Under the pieces are notes generated by a model that searched no databases, had not been told where the DNA came from, and saw only the letters and a list, made by a program, of their open reading frames with translations. Made by a program: the position numbers and the translations under genes. Positions 7,630-16,321 of a DNA stretch of 64,000 bases are shown one piece after another. Each line of letters starts with the position of its first letter. Position 1 is the stretch's first letter. Source of the DNA: Candidatus Palauibacter soopunensis (GTDB lineage Bacteria > Gemmatimonadota > Gemmatimonadetes > Palauibacterales > Palauibacteraceae); assembly GCF_947581735.1 (NCBI RefSeq), contig NZ_CANPVT010000013.1:1-64000 (forward strand), written 5' to 3'.

Positions 7630-8829
7630 TCAACCGGCCAGATAGGCCGCCCAGTCGGCCATGAGCCGTCGCCTGCGCTCGAACAGGTCCGTGCGGCGGT
7701 AGGCCGCCTCGACCTGATTGCGGACCTTGTGCGCGAGCGCCGCCTCGGCCACCTCGCGCGGATGGTCCGTCTCCTCCGCCGCCCAGTCCCGGAAGCTCGA
7801 CCGGAACCCGTGCGGCACGGCCTCGACCCCGCAGGACTTGAGCAGGTGCCAGATGGCCGTGCGCCCGAGCGGTTTTCCCCGCACGCCCGGAAACACGAGC
7901 GCGTCCCCCCGGCCGATCCGTCGCGCCTCATCGAGGATCCCGAGCGCGCGGCCGCTAAGCGGAACCCGGTGCTCACGGTTCCCCTTCGTGCGCGGAGCCG
8001 GGATGGTCCACACCGCCTCCTCCACGTCGATCTCCCTCCAAGCCGCCCCGCGGACCTCGTTCGAGCGCGTCGCCGTGAGCACGAGGAACTCGAAGGCCAG
8101 CTTCACGACCGGCCGCCCGCCCGACGCCTCAACCGTCCGGATCGCCTCCGCCACCTCGCCGTGAGGCAGCGCCCGGAGGTGCTGCGTGCGGTTCCCCTGC
8201 ACTCCGAGCACCGGGCCGACCCGGTCGCACGGGTTGTCCGGCCTGAGACCCATGGCCACGGCCCACTCCATGACCGCGCGCATGCGCTGGCGCAGCTTCC
8301 GCGACAACGCCGGCTTCTCGTGCCACATCGGAGCCAGTATCCCGATCACGTCGGCGCTCGTCACCTCCGAGACCGGCATCTCGCCGATGCGGGGGAAGAC
8401 ATGGCGCTCCAGGCTGTTCAGCCAGACCTGCGCGTGCCGGTCCGAGCGCCAGCCCGGCCGAAGCTGCCTCCAGACCTTGTCGGCCGTCTCGATAAAGGTG
8501 GGCATCGACTCGGCCCGCCGCTTCTCGGAGAGCGGATCGCCGCCCTCGCGGGCGAGCTTCCGGTTGAGGAACGCCTTCTCCCGGGCCTCCTTGAGAGAAA
8601 CCAGGGGGTATCCGCCGAGCCCGAGCTCGGTGCGGCGGCCCCGGATCGTGAGGCGCTGGATCCAGCCCCGGCTCCCGGAGGGGCGGACATCGAGGTACAG
8701 GCCGTTGCCGTCGCAGTACCGTCCGGCCTCGCTCACGTTGCGGACGAAGGCCGAAGAGAGCGCGTTGTGGGGGTGCCTGCCTCGCGGCTTGCGTTTCGGG
8801 GGTCGTCGCGGGAGCGTCATACCCACCAT
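7630..8829 (-). CDS. P4-type tyrosine recombinase / integrase
   Basis: The 399-residue protein has the usual length and layout of P4-like island integrases. It starts with an N-terminal DUF4102-like arm-binding domain containing DGNGLYLDVRPSGSRGW and LGGYPLVSLKEAREKA, followed by a core-binding domain and a catalytic domain. Catalytic residues are visible: Arg in LTATRSNEVRG, His and Arg in HGFRSSFRDW, His in EAALAHKV and Tyr in AYRRTDLF. The ATG at 8829 (or 8820) is preferred because the longer open frame has no family match. An 8-bp inverted repeat overlaps the start. The enzyme should catalyse site-specific integration and excision of the island; no tRNA target is visible nearby. Confidence 0.92.
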   Translation of the reverse strand: MVGMTLPRRPPKRKPRGRHPHNALSSAFVRNVSEAGRYCDGNGLYLDVRPSGSRGWIQRLTIRGRRTELGLGGYPLVSLKEAREKAFLNRKLAREGGDPLSEKRRAESMPTFIETADKVWRQLRPGWRSDRHAQVWLNSLERHVFPRIGEMPVSEVTSADVIGILAPMWHEKPALSRKLRQRMRAVMEWAVAMGLRPDNPCDRVGPVLGVQGNRTQHLRALPHGEVAEAIRTVEASGGRPVVKLAFEFLVLTATRSNEVRGAAWREIDVEEAVWTIPAPRTKGNREHRVPLSGRALGILDEARRIGRGDALVFPGVRGKPLGRTAIWHLLKSCGVEAVPHGFRSSFRDWAAEETDHPREVAEAALAHKVRNQVEAAYRRTDLFERRRRLMADWAAYLAG

Positions 8830-8849
8830 AATACACACCACATGGTGGG
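8822..8849. promoter_or_regulatory. Inverted repeat over the integrase start
   Basis: CCCACCAT at 8822-8829 is followed after 12 bases by its exact reverse complement ATGGTGGG at 8842-8849. The left arm covers the integrase start codon at 8829. A dyad in this position would suit control of integrase expression by the integrase itself or a partner such as the small winged-helix protein. This is inference from position only. Confidence 0.4.
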
Positions 8850-8995
8850 AGATGCAAGGGGACGGAGCTAGCTCGTCCGGGATGACGGCGCCACCGGTAC
8901 TCCGCGACAAGTCAATAGAAGCAGGTAACTTATGGATGCTGTGAGACCTTCCTACACGATGCGAGCGTTCTGTGGAATACAGCCCCGCGGGAACG

Positions 8996-9775
8996 TCAGA
9001 CCGCGGCCAGCGGCTCCAGCGCGGCCAAGGCGTCAGCCCTGCGGCGCGCTTCAGGGAGGAGGTCGAGCGCGAGGGCGACGATGCCGGTTGCGTTCGCCAC
9101 CGCGAAGCTGATCCCGTTGAGGTTGCGGGTCGGCGGGACGCCCGGGATGGGCCTGGGGTAGCCCGACGCGTACAGGACGCGCCGCCCATCGCGGCGACCG
9201 ATGCGGACGCGGTGCCGTGGCAGGTCCCAGTCGAGGCACACGCCGAGCGCGCCGGGGAGGCTGCCCGGGAACTGAAGCTGTCCTTCGTGCGAGTAGGCGG
9301 CGATGACGAGCGTTCCGGCCCGTGCGGCGCGTTCGACGGCGGGCTGCAGCACCTCGATGCGGCTCCGGCGGGGCGTTCCGAGGCTCAGATTGGCCAGCCG
9401 GCAGCCGCGCTCCGCGGCCCAGTCGATCGCCTTCGCCAGTGTCCGGGCGCTCGTCGCCAGCTCGTCGTGAAAGACGCGGGCGACGTGGACCCGCGCGCCC
9501 GGCGCCTTCTCCTGGATGGCCGCGGTGACGGCGGTCCCGTGGCCCAGCCGGTCCGTCAGGTCATCGCGCTCGCGTCCGTCGGGCGTGAACGCGACCCCGC
9601 CCGCCAGGAGTCCCAGGTGAGGATGGTTCGGGTGCGCCCCGCTGTCGACGACCGCGATGGAGACCCCGCGGCCGGTCCGGCTCCGCAGCGGCTCCGCGCT
9701 CATCCGCACGACCTCCGGTGCCGCGGCTGGCTCCGAAGGCGGTCGCGTCGGCCGGTCCACGGGCGACACGGTCAC
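8996..9775 (-). CDS. qhpE: QhpE-like subtilisin-family protease of the QHNDH operon
   Basis: This is a compact S8 (subtilisin) serine protease of 259 residues. The triad is visible as Asp44 in VVDSGAHPNHP, His79 in GHGTAVTA and Ser223 in NGISFAVANATG. It has no signal peptide and no long propeptide, fitting a cytoplasmic enzyme. In the known quinohemoprotein amine dehydrogenase (QHNDH) pathway, QhpE cuts the leader from the crosslinked gamma subunit after QhpD has acted. The start is a GTG that overlaps the stop of the ABC transporter gene (GTGA). Context makes QhpE much more likely than a lantibiotic-leader protease. It is the last gene of the operon. Confidence 0.88.
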   Translation of the reverse strand: MTVSPVDRPTRPPSEPAAAPEVVRMSAEPLRSRTGRGVSIAVVDSGAHPNHPHLGLLAGGVAFTPDGRERDDLTDRLGHGTAVTAAIQEKAPGARVHVARVFHDELATSARTLAKAIDWAAERGCRLANLSLGTPRRSRIEVLQPAVERAARAGTLVIAAYSHEGQLQFPGSLPGALGVCLDWDLPRHRVRIGRRDGRRVLYASGYPRPIPGVPPTRNLNGISFAVANATGIVALALDLLPEARRRADALAALEPLAAV

Positions 9776-11490
9776 CCGGCGAACAGGGCGCGGAACGCAC
9801 CCGGTCGTCTGTCGAGTTCCGCCGGCCGGCCATCCTGCGCGACGCGCCCGTCGCGGAGCACCACCACGCGCTCCGCTCGCCGCGCCAGTTCGGGGCGGTG
9901 CGTGATGAGCACGGTGGTCCGCCCCCGCATCAGGGCCGCGTAGCCCTCCAGCACCTGCGCCTCCGAGGCCGGGTCCAGCGCCCCCGTCGCCTCGTCGAAC
10001 ACGAGCACCGCCGGGTCCGCCAGGAAGGCCCGCGCCACCGCCACCCGCTGCCGCTCCCCGGCGGAGAGCTGCCGGCCCCGCTCCCCGACGACCGTCGCGG
10101 CCCCCTCCGGAAGCGATGCCATCAACCCATCGAGCGCCGCGGCCGCGAGCGCGCCGGCGACCTCCAGATCCGTCGCGTCGGGCTTCGCGTAGCGCACGTT
10201 CTCGGCGATGGAGGCGTGGAAGATGAACGGGTCCTGCTCCACCACGGCCACGTTCCGGCGCACGTCGGCCAGCGCGAGCGCACGCAAATCCCGCCCATCG
10301 AGCAGCACTCGCCCGCCGTCCGGATCGAGTTGGCGCGACAGGAGGTCCGCGATCGTCGACTTCCCGCTCCCGCTCGCGCCGACGAGCGCGATAACCTGTC
10401 CGGCGGGCACTTCGAGCGACACGCCCTCCAGCACCTCGCCGCCCCGCCCGAAACCGAGCCGGACGTCCTCGAGGACGAGGGTCCCGGAAGCCCGCCCCAG
10501 CCGCTCCGCGCCATCGGCCTCCACGACCTCGAGCGGCGTGTCGAACAGTTCATGGACGCGCACGAGCGACGCCCGCGCGCTCGCGAGGTTCGCGTACAGT
10601 CCCATCAGCGCCTGTACCGGGAAGAGGAGCCGCATCTGGTACGCCATGAACGCGACGAACGTCCCCAGCGTGGTCGCCTCCGTGATGACCCGGTAGCCCC
10701 CATACAGGAAGACGGCGGCCGTCCCCGTCTGAAGCAGGACCCCGGGCAGGCCTCCCGCCAGGTACGTATACCGGCGCATCGACAGCAGGGCCCGCACGAA
10801 CCGGTCGTTGTGGCGCCCGAACCGCTGTGCCTCGCGCTCCTGGGCGTTGGACGCGACCACCGTACGCACGCCCTGCAGCGTCTCGATGAGGAAGCTCCCG
10901 ATGTCTGCGCTCCGCTCCCGCAGGTGCGTCACGCGCCCCTCGAGCCGGCTTCGGTACCGCACCAGCGCCCACAGGCTCGGCGGCAGCACGACGAGCCCCG
11001 CCAGGAAGAGCCGCGCGTCGAGATAGATGAGCATCCCTACCGTCCCGATCAGGACGAGCACGTTCCCGAACAGCCCGAGCGCCGCGTCCGCCGTCACCCG
11101 CTGGATCTCGCCGATGTCGCTGTTGATGCGCGAGACGATGTCCCCGAACGGCGTCCGCGCGTAGAACCGCGGCGAGAGCCTCTGCAGGTGGCGGTAGAGC
11201 GCCAGCCGCATGTCGAACAGGATGCCCGCCGACACCCGGGTGTACCGCATCCCGCTCGCGACGTTCGCCCCGAAGCCGAGGATCGTGATCCCGATGAAGA
11301 GGCCGACGATCCTGAGCAGGAGCGGGAAGTCCCCGCCCAGGATCGCGTCGTCGATCATCGCCTTCGACAGGTAGGGGAGCGCGAGCCCGAGCGCGGTCCC
11401 GGCCGTGGAGAGGAGGACCACGGGAAGCAAAGCCCCCGCGTACGGTCGAACGTAGGCGAGGGCTCGGCGAAGGTGCGGGTCCCGGATCAC
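9772..11490 (-). CDS. qhpF: QhpF-like ABC exporter (fused membrane and ATPase domains)
   Basis: The protein has 572 residues. An N-terminal type I exporter membrane domain with about six helices (residues 15-300) is followed by a complete ATPase domain. This has Walker A GASGSGKST at about 369, signature LSAGERQ, Walker B VLVFDEATGALD and the H-loop ITHRPE. It should work as a homodimer. In QHNDH biogenesis QhpF is the transporter implicated in moving the modified gamma subunit to the periplasm. It starts with GTG 40 bases after the beta-subunit stop and overlaps the protease start by GTGA. On sequence alone it could be a generic lipid or peptide exporter; the position supports QhpF. Confidence 0.88.
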   Translation of the reverse strand: MIRDPHLRRALAYVRPYAGALLPVVLLSTAGTALGLALPYLSKAMIDDAILGGDFPLLLRIVGLFIGITILGFGANVASGMRYTRVSAGILFDMRLALYRHLQRLSPRFYARTPFGDIVSRINSDIGEIQRVTADAALGLFGNVLVLIGTVGMLIYLDARLFLAGLVVLPPSLWALVRYRSRLEGRVTHLRERSADIGSFLIETLQGVRTVVASNAQEREAQRFGRHNDRFVRALLSMRRYTYLAGGLPGVLLQTGTAAVFLYGGYRVITEATTLGTFVAFMAYQMRLLFPVQALMGLYANLASARASLVRVHELFDTPLEVVEADGAERLGRASGTLVLEDVRLGFGRGGEVLEGVSLEVPAGQVIALVGASGSGKSTIADLLSRQLDPDGGRVLLDGRDLRALALADVRRNVAVVEQDPFIFHASIAENVRYAKPDATDLEVAGALAAAALDGLMASLPEGAATVVGERGRQLSAGERQRVAVARAFLADPAVLVFDEATGALDPASEAQVLEGYAALMRGRTTVLITHRPELARRAERVVVLRDGRVAQDGRPAELDRRPGAFRALFAG

Positions 11491-11530
11491 CGGGATCTCA
11501 CGGGATCAGGTGCCGGAGCGGGCGTCGGAA

Positions 11531-12628
11531 TCAGCCCGGATCCGGCACCACGACGACGCTCGTCATGTCCGCGTCCAGCGTGACCGTGCGCAGGAACTCG
11601 AACGTCTCCTCGTCGTAGATGTCGATCGTGCTGCCGGCATTGTAGATGTAGAGCTTCGTGCCGTCGGCGCTCGGCATCAGCGCCATCCGCGGCCGCCCCG
11701 CGAACGTCGTGCGCCCGGCGACCCGCCGGCCCTCGAGATCGAACTTCCACATCTCGTAGTGCCCGATCTCGGACTTGAGCCCGTATCCCTTCGTCCCGTC
11801 CGGAGAGAGGACGAACGACACGCCCTCATCGGGGCCGATAGGGTGGAACTCCACGTCCTGCCCGGCCAGATCCACGGTCGCGATGCCCATGAGACGGCGG
11901 TTCTGAAGCGGATCGGTCATGCGGAAGAGGCCCGTGTAGACGCCGTCCTCCTCCTGGTACGGGCTCTCGCCGAACGGCAGCCGCATCTCGCCCAGCCCCG
12001 GCTCGAGCGGCTCCGAGATATCCCAGCGGTCGACTTCCTCGAAGGTCTCCGAGTCGAGCGCGACGAGGTCGTCCGCGAACATGTACAGGAGGTCGCCGTC
12101 GGGGGAGAAGCGGAAGTTCGCGAACCGGCGCGGCTCCTCGCCGGGCCACGGGATCGTGTCGGTCACCTCGTACGTGTCGAGGTCGAGACGAAGGATGGTC
12201 GGCTCGCCGATCTCGTACCGGTCCGCCAGCTTCGTGCGGCTCTGCACGAACATCGCCATCCATTCCTGGCTCGGGTGGATCTGGAAGGAGCGGATCCACG
12301 TGCGCGTCGCACCTTCGCTCAGCGTGAACTCTCCGATGGACTCCTTGGAAGGGAGCGCAATGATCTCGATCGTCTCGAAGAACGGATCCATCACGTAGAG
12401 CCGCGACCGGTCCTCGGAGACGTCGAGACGAAGGGAGATCGCACGCTTGACCGGGATCCGGTCCACGACCTCCTCGGTGGCCTCGTCCCAGACGATCACT
12501 TCGTTGCTGTAGTTGCCCATGTACCAGTGGGCGTTGCGGCCGTTCCCCTGCGCCTCCAGCGCCCGAACTCCCGTCAGGGCGCAGGCGAACGCGACCACGG
12601 CGACGATGCCCCGCATCCGTCGGATCAC
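11531..12628 (-). CDS. qhpB: Quinohemoprotein amine dehydrogenase beta subunit
   Basis: The protein has 365 residues: an N-terminal signal peptide (RRMRGIVAVVAFACALTG, cleavage near ALEAQ) and a YncE-like seven-bladed beta-propeller. Visible repeats include YMGNYSNEVIVWDEAT, LRLDVSEDRSRLYVMD, FSPDGDLLYMF and MPSADGTKLYIYNAGSTIDIYD. This is the fold and size of the QHNDH beta subunit, which with the gamma subunit forms the substrate pocket in the periplasm. The GTG at 12628 overlaps the gamma-subunit stop (GTGA), so production is coupled; an internal ATG at 12616 is a possible alternative. The open frame upstream of 12628 is the shadow of other genes. Confidence 0.92.
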   Translation of the reverse strand: MIRRMRGIVAVVAFACALTGVRALEAQGNGRNAHWYMGNYSNEVIVWDEATEEVVDRIPVKRAISLRLDVSEDRSRLYVMDPFFETIEIIALPSKESIGEFTLSEGATRTWIRSFQIHPSQEWMAMFVQSRTKLADRYEIGEPTILRLDLDTYEVTDTIPWPGEEPRRFANFRFSPDGDLLYMFADDLVALDSETFEEVDRWDISEPLEPGLGEMRLPFGESPYQEEDGVYTGLFRMTDPLQNRRLMGIATVDLAGQDVEFHPIGPDEGVSFVLSPDGTKGYGLKSEIGHYEMWKFDLEGRRVAGRTTFAGRPRMALMPSADGTKLYIYNAGSTIDIYDEETFEFLRTVTLDADMTSVVVVPDPG

Positions 12629-12957
12629 GGGAAGACGAGGTCCAGCTTCCGCCAGTCCTTCTGCGCCGACGCGCACTGCGACGTCCAGTCCGGCGAGTGG
12701 TTGAGCTGGTCGGGCACGTGCGCCGGCCAGAAGCAGGCGAGGTGGCAGTCGAACAGATCCCGTTCCACCGGCTGGCACAGCCCGGCGGTGCCGCCGGTCG
12801 AGTCCACCTCCCAGCCGGGGGAGAAGACCAGCGAGCATCCCAGCGGAATGTGCGGCCCCTCCGGCCTGCTCTCGAGCCCCACGACGTCCATCTCCTCGCG
12901 GGCCACCTGGGCCTCGATACGGCCGGCCTTCTGGTTGATCGGCTTCAGGTGTTTCAC
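12625..12957 (-). CDS. qhpC: Quinohemoprotein amine dehydrogenase gamma subunit (CTQ cofactor carrier)
   Basis: The 110-residue precursor has all the residues known to be modified in the QHNDH gamma subunit, at the same spacings. Thioether pairs are Cys41-Glu50, Cys61-Asp67 and Cys75-Asp83. The cysteine tryptophylquinone pair is Cys71-Trp77. Motifs are PGWEVD, LCQPVERDLFDC and CFWPAHVPD, and the end DWRKLDLVFP also fits the family. The first roughly 30-34 residues, without Cys, are the leader removed by QhpE. An extra Cys95 has no assigned crosslink. The GTG start at 12957 follows a GGGGGGAA stretch. The stop overlaps qhpB. The mature protein is the catalytic core of the periplasmic amine dehydrogenase. 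Confidence 0.95.
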   Translation of the reverse strand: MKHLKPINQKAGRIEAQVAREEMDVVGLESRPEGPHIPLGCSLVFSPGWEVDSTGGTAGLCQPVERDLFDCHLACFWPAHVPDQLNHSPDWTSQCASAQKDWRKLDLVFP

Positions 12958-13018
12958 GGCTTCCCCCCTCGCATGCGAAGGTCGGCCGGGCCAGTGACGG
13001 CACTGGCGCCCGGCCGCG

Positions 13019-14458
13019 TCAATGGTCGAAGCGGGCCAGGTACTCCGGGTTCCGCTCCGACAACTCTCCGTAGATCTCCAGACACGTATGCGTCCACGTC
13101 CGCACCCAGGTGCAGAAGTGCAGGTTGGGCGCGGCCGTCTCTCCCGTGCGCGTGTACGCCTCGTGATAGCAGCCGCCCGAGCAGATCGGACGGGCCCAGC
13201 ATGTATGGCAGTCCGTCTTGTTCTTGATGTGGTGATCTTCGAGGAAATCCTTCTGCCGTTCCCGGTCGATCCCCTCGGCGACGGTCCCGAAGCTGTGGTC
13301 GTTCGAGTAGGCGAAGCGGTGGCAGAGCGAGACGTCGCCCCCCGTCGTCACGCCCATCAGCCCGAGCCCGGCCCCGCACGGATAGGCCTTGCTCACGCCC
13401 TTGTGGATCTCCTCCAGCGTGTCCTTCACGTTCGAGAAACCGTGGTGCCGGTTCTCCACCGCGTGGTCCAGCCAGTCACGCGCCAACTCGCCGAACTGGC
13501 GCAGCATGCGGTCGTATCCCTCGTCTTCGATTTCGTAGTCGCGCCCGGAGGAAGTGGTAACCGGCGCGAAGCCCACCTCCCAGAACCCCATCTCTTCCGT
13601 CAGGTGACGGTAGATGCGGTGGATGTCGAGGTTCTCGCGGGTCAGGGTCACGCGCGCGCCGATCGGACGGGACTTGTGCCGCTTGAGCAGTTCCATGATC
13701 CGCGGCCGGACCGTCTCGTAGGAGCCCTTGCCGCTGTGGAAGACGCGCATGCGGTCCTGCATCTCCTTCGGTCCGTCGATGGAGACGGTCACGCCGATCT
13801 CGTTGTCCGCCAGCCACTCGATGATATCGGGGCGGAGGAGCGTCGCGTTCGTCGTGAGGCTGAACTCGATCCGCTTCCCCTCCTCCTCGCCGCGGCGGCG
13901 GGCGTAGGCCACCGTGTCCTGGAGCACGGGGAAGTTGAGCAGCGTCTCGCCTCCGAAGAAGGTGAGGTGTGCGACCTCGAGCGGTCCCGATTCCTTGAGG
14001 AGAAACTCCACGCTCTCCCGCGCGGTCTCATCCCCCATGAACTTCGGGTCGTCCGTGCAAGTGGTGTCGACGATCTTGTCTTCGCCGTACTCGTAGCAGT
14101 AGGTGCACGCGAGATTGCACTTGTTCGTGACGTTGAGGACCATCGTCGTGAGCGGGAAACCGTCGGGCGGCAGGTCGTTCACGACCTGGTCGACGGGCGC
14201 CCCCGCCTCGCCGATGGCGCGGATCTGCTGGAGTTCCAGCAACCCGTCCTGCACGCGGTCGACGGGATACCGGTCCGAGAGGGAGTTCACGACTTCGCCC
14301 GGCGCGCGTGGCCCGTAGCTGAGCAGGTCGAGGATCGCGGAGGACGCCGCGTCGATCCGGAAGATGCCGGCCGAGGGGACGAGATAGAGGAACCGCTCGC
14401 CCGCCGCCTCGAAGGCGTGGAATTCGCGCAGCGCCAGTTGGCCGACGGGCTTGATCAT
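13019..14458 (-). CDS. qhpD: QhpD: radical SAM / SPASM enzyme forming the gamma-subunit thioethers
   Basis: The protein has 479 residues. An N-terminal domain (about 1-100) resembles leader-binding regions of peptide-modifying radical SAM enzymes. The radical SAM motif is CNLACTYC at 114-121, followed by FFGGETLLN and an SIDGPKE strand. A C-terminal SPASM-type cysteine set is visible: YPCGAG, SLCHRF, CHTCWARPICSGGC and FCTW. QhpD makes the Cys-to-Asp/Glu thioether crosslinks in QhpC before export. The start at 14458 overlaps the qhpA stop (ATGA) and the length fits known QhpD. The family also contains sulfatase maturases, but the neighbouring qhpC settles the call. Confidence 0.95.
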   Translation of the reverse strand: MIKPVGQLALREFHAFEAAGERFLYLVPSAGIFRIDAASSAILDLLSYGPRAPGEVVNSLSDRYPVDRVQDGLLELQQIRAIGEAGAPVDQVVNDLPPDGFPLTTMVLNVTNKCNLACTYCYEYGEDKIVDTTCTDDPKFMGDETARESVEFLLKESGPLEVAHLTFFGGETLLNFPVLQDTVAYARRRGEEEGKRIEFSLTTNATLLRPDIIEWLADNEIGVTVSIDGPKEMQDRMRVFHSGKGSYETVRPRIMELLKRHKSRPIGARVTLTRENLDIHRIYRHLTEEMGFWEVGFAPVTTSSGRDYEIEDEGYDRMLRQFGELARDWLDHAVENRHHGFSNVKDTLEEIHKGVSKAYPCGAGLGLMGVTTGGDVSLCHRFAYSNDHSFGTVAEGIDRERQKDFLEDHHIKNKTDCHTCWARPICSGGCYHEAYTRTGETAAPNLHFCTWVRTWTHTCLEIYGELSERNPEYLARFDH

Positions 14459-16230
14459 GGAACCAGCCTTTCCGCCGGTACGCCCTGCCACGGGTCGAAC
14501 TTGAGATAGAGCGGCACCGTGACGATGAGGTGGGCGCGGGCGCGGAGGCTGCCGGCGCCGGCCGCCGCCCCGCCGGGACCCGCGTAGGTCGCGACGACCC
14601 ACACGTCGCCGATGTTGTTTCGGTTGCCCTTGCGGCTGGAGTTGGGTCCGTCGATGGCCGGGGTGAAGATCCCGTCCGACCCCAGCGCGCCGACGTACTG
14701 GATGTCGTCGTCGTCGAAGGTGGCCGTGTACTCCTCCATGCTCCACGTCACCGGCACGCGCCCGAGCCGAAGGTCGTCCTCCGTGTTCGGCTCGCCGTCC
14801 GGGCCGTCGTCCCACCCGATCGCGTCGTACGGCTGATAGCCCTTCGGGAAGTTCGCGCCGCCGATCCGGGCCATGCCGGCGCGCGGCGTCACCTCGAGAC
14901 GGTCCACGCCGTCATGGACCTGGATCGCGCCCGCCAGGCTCACACCGCTCACGAAGAGGTCGCGCCCGCCGACCGCAGCATCGTCATCGACGGAGAGTTG
15001 AAGCGTGACCTGGCTCCCATCGCCGCCGGTCGCGGACTCGACCCGGACGCCCGGTCCGAAATCGAAATCGGTCGCGTCGGGACTCGCCGGGAGGTTGACG
15101 CCGTGGACCCGGAGTTCGGTCGACGAGGCGCCGGTGCGGATCGCCCGGGGATGGACGCCCGAGACGACGGGGCCGCCGCTCGCGCGGGTGAGCTTCACGT
15201 CGGGGCCGAACTCATCGTAGGCGCCCGAGAACCAGCGGCCCGTCATCGCCTGCCAGCCGCGGTCCACCGTCATGACTTCCCGCAACTCGTCCGCTCCGCC
15301 GGGATTCGACCGTCCCCGCCACTGATAGCCGGTATAGACGATGGCCTGTCCGCTGCGACTCACCTCCTGCCCCGACTCCGCGTAGGTGTACGAGGCGCGG
15401 GAGCGGAACTCATCCGGCGCGTCGCCGACGGAGATCTCGACCGTGCCGAAGATCTGCCCCTTCCCGGGCTCGAACCCCGCCAGAGCCCAGGTGCCGGCGA
15501 GGCGCGGCGTGCGCATGGAGGCCGACCAGGCGGACCATTCGGGCGTATCGAGGGGGAAGGCATCGGCGAGGTGGTCGATCGCCTCGTCCACCGGCTGAGG
15601 TCCGTCGCCCCCGCCCTGGAAACCCTGGAAGTCGACGAGCGGGTAGAGGCCGCGGTGCGTCGCCATGAGGAGTTCCCACTCCTCGCGCGTGCGCCGCTGG
15701 GTGATGACGCGGCCCATGCTGTGGCACTGGATGCAGGTGTTCTCGACATCGCGGTCCGCCTCGTAGACGTGTTCGATGAGGCGGCGCTCGACCTCGAAGC
15801 GGCCGGGTTCGAGTTCCTCGGGCGCGAGGCCCTGCCGGTTGGAGAGATAGCGCACGACCTCGCGCGCCTCGTCGGGGCCGAGGGAGACGTCGTTGAGCGC
15901 GACCATGCGCCGCACGGATGTCTGCCACCCCTCCGGCGTCTTCCGCTCGTAGGAGATCCGCGTCATCCGCCCTTCGTCATCGCGCTCGTGACAGCGCTGA
16001 CAGCGGCGGATGATGATCTCGTGGTCGATCGGATAGCCCTCATCGTCGGCCTGCGCGGGGATTCCCGCGGTGCCGGCGAACGGAGCCGAATCGAGGTCGG
16101 CGGCCGAAGTCGAGGGCATGCCCGGGACCGGAGGAAGCGTGTGCGCGCCGAGAAACACCAGCGCACCGACGGCCATTCCGGCCGCCGGCAGTCGGTCAAG
16201 TGCCCGTCGCGTCGTCGCTTCGCGTCTCAT
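14455..16230 (-). CDS. qhpA: Quinohemoprotein amine dehydrogenase alpha subunit (diheme)
   Basis: The protein has 591 residues. A signal segment covers about residues 10-35. Two c-type heme sites, CQRCH (77-81) and CIQCH (166-170), lie in a cytochrome domain to about residue 200. Three beta-rich domains follow, as in the known alpha subunit. In QHNDH this subunit takes electrons from the CTQ of the gamma subunit and passes them to a soluble cytochrome or cupredoxin. The ATG at 16230 follows GGAGGA closely. It overlaps qhpD by ATGA and lies 91 bases after qhpG. C-type heme attachment means that a cytochrome c maturation system must exist elsewhere in the genome. Confidence 0.93.
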   Translation of the reverse strand: MRREATTRRALDRLPAAGMAVGALVFLGAHTLPPVPGMPSTSAADLDSAPFAGTAGIPAQADDEGYPIDHEIIIRRCQRCHERDDEGRMTRISYERKTPEGWQTSVRRMVALNDVSLGPDEAREVVRYLSNRQGLAPEELEPGRFEVERRLIEHVYEADRDVENTCIQCHSMGRVITQRRTREEWELLMATHRGLYPLVDFQGFQGGGDGPQPVDEAIDHLADAFPLDTPEWSAWSASMRTPRLAGTWALAGFEPGKGQIFGTVEISVGDAPDEFRSRASYTYAESGQEVSRSGQAIVYTGYQWRGRSNPGGADELREVMTVDRGWQAMTGRWFSGAYDEFGPDVKLTRASGGPVVSGVHPRAIRTGASSTELRVHGVNLPASPDATDFDFGPGVRVESATGGDGSQVTLQLSVDDDAAVGGRDLFVSGVSLAGAIQVHDGVDRLEVTPRAGMARIGGANFPKGYQPYDAIGWDDGPDGEPNTEDDLRLGRVPVTWSMEEYTATFDDDDIQYVGALGSDGIFTPAIDGPNSSRKGNRNNIGDVWVVATYAGPGGAAAGAGSLRARAHLIVTVPLYLKFDPWQGVPAERLVP

Positions 16231-16321
16231 CCATCCTCCATTCCGAACCGGTCAATTGTGCGCCAATCGCTGCGCCCGCGCCACCCCGAAAGGGGCTGTC
16301 CGCGCGCTCCCCGGCCGCCCG

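Noticed and set aside
8996-9775. Subtilisin gene with an ABC exporter as a lantibiotic-type cluster
   Set aside because: There is no lanthionine synthetase or Ser/Thr/Cys-rich precursor; the set matches QHNDH biogenesis.
13019-14458. Radical SAM gene read as a sulfatase maturase
   Set aside because: The SPASM layout is shared, but there is no sulfatase nearby, and the neighbouring gamma subunit identifies it as QhpD.
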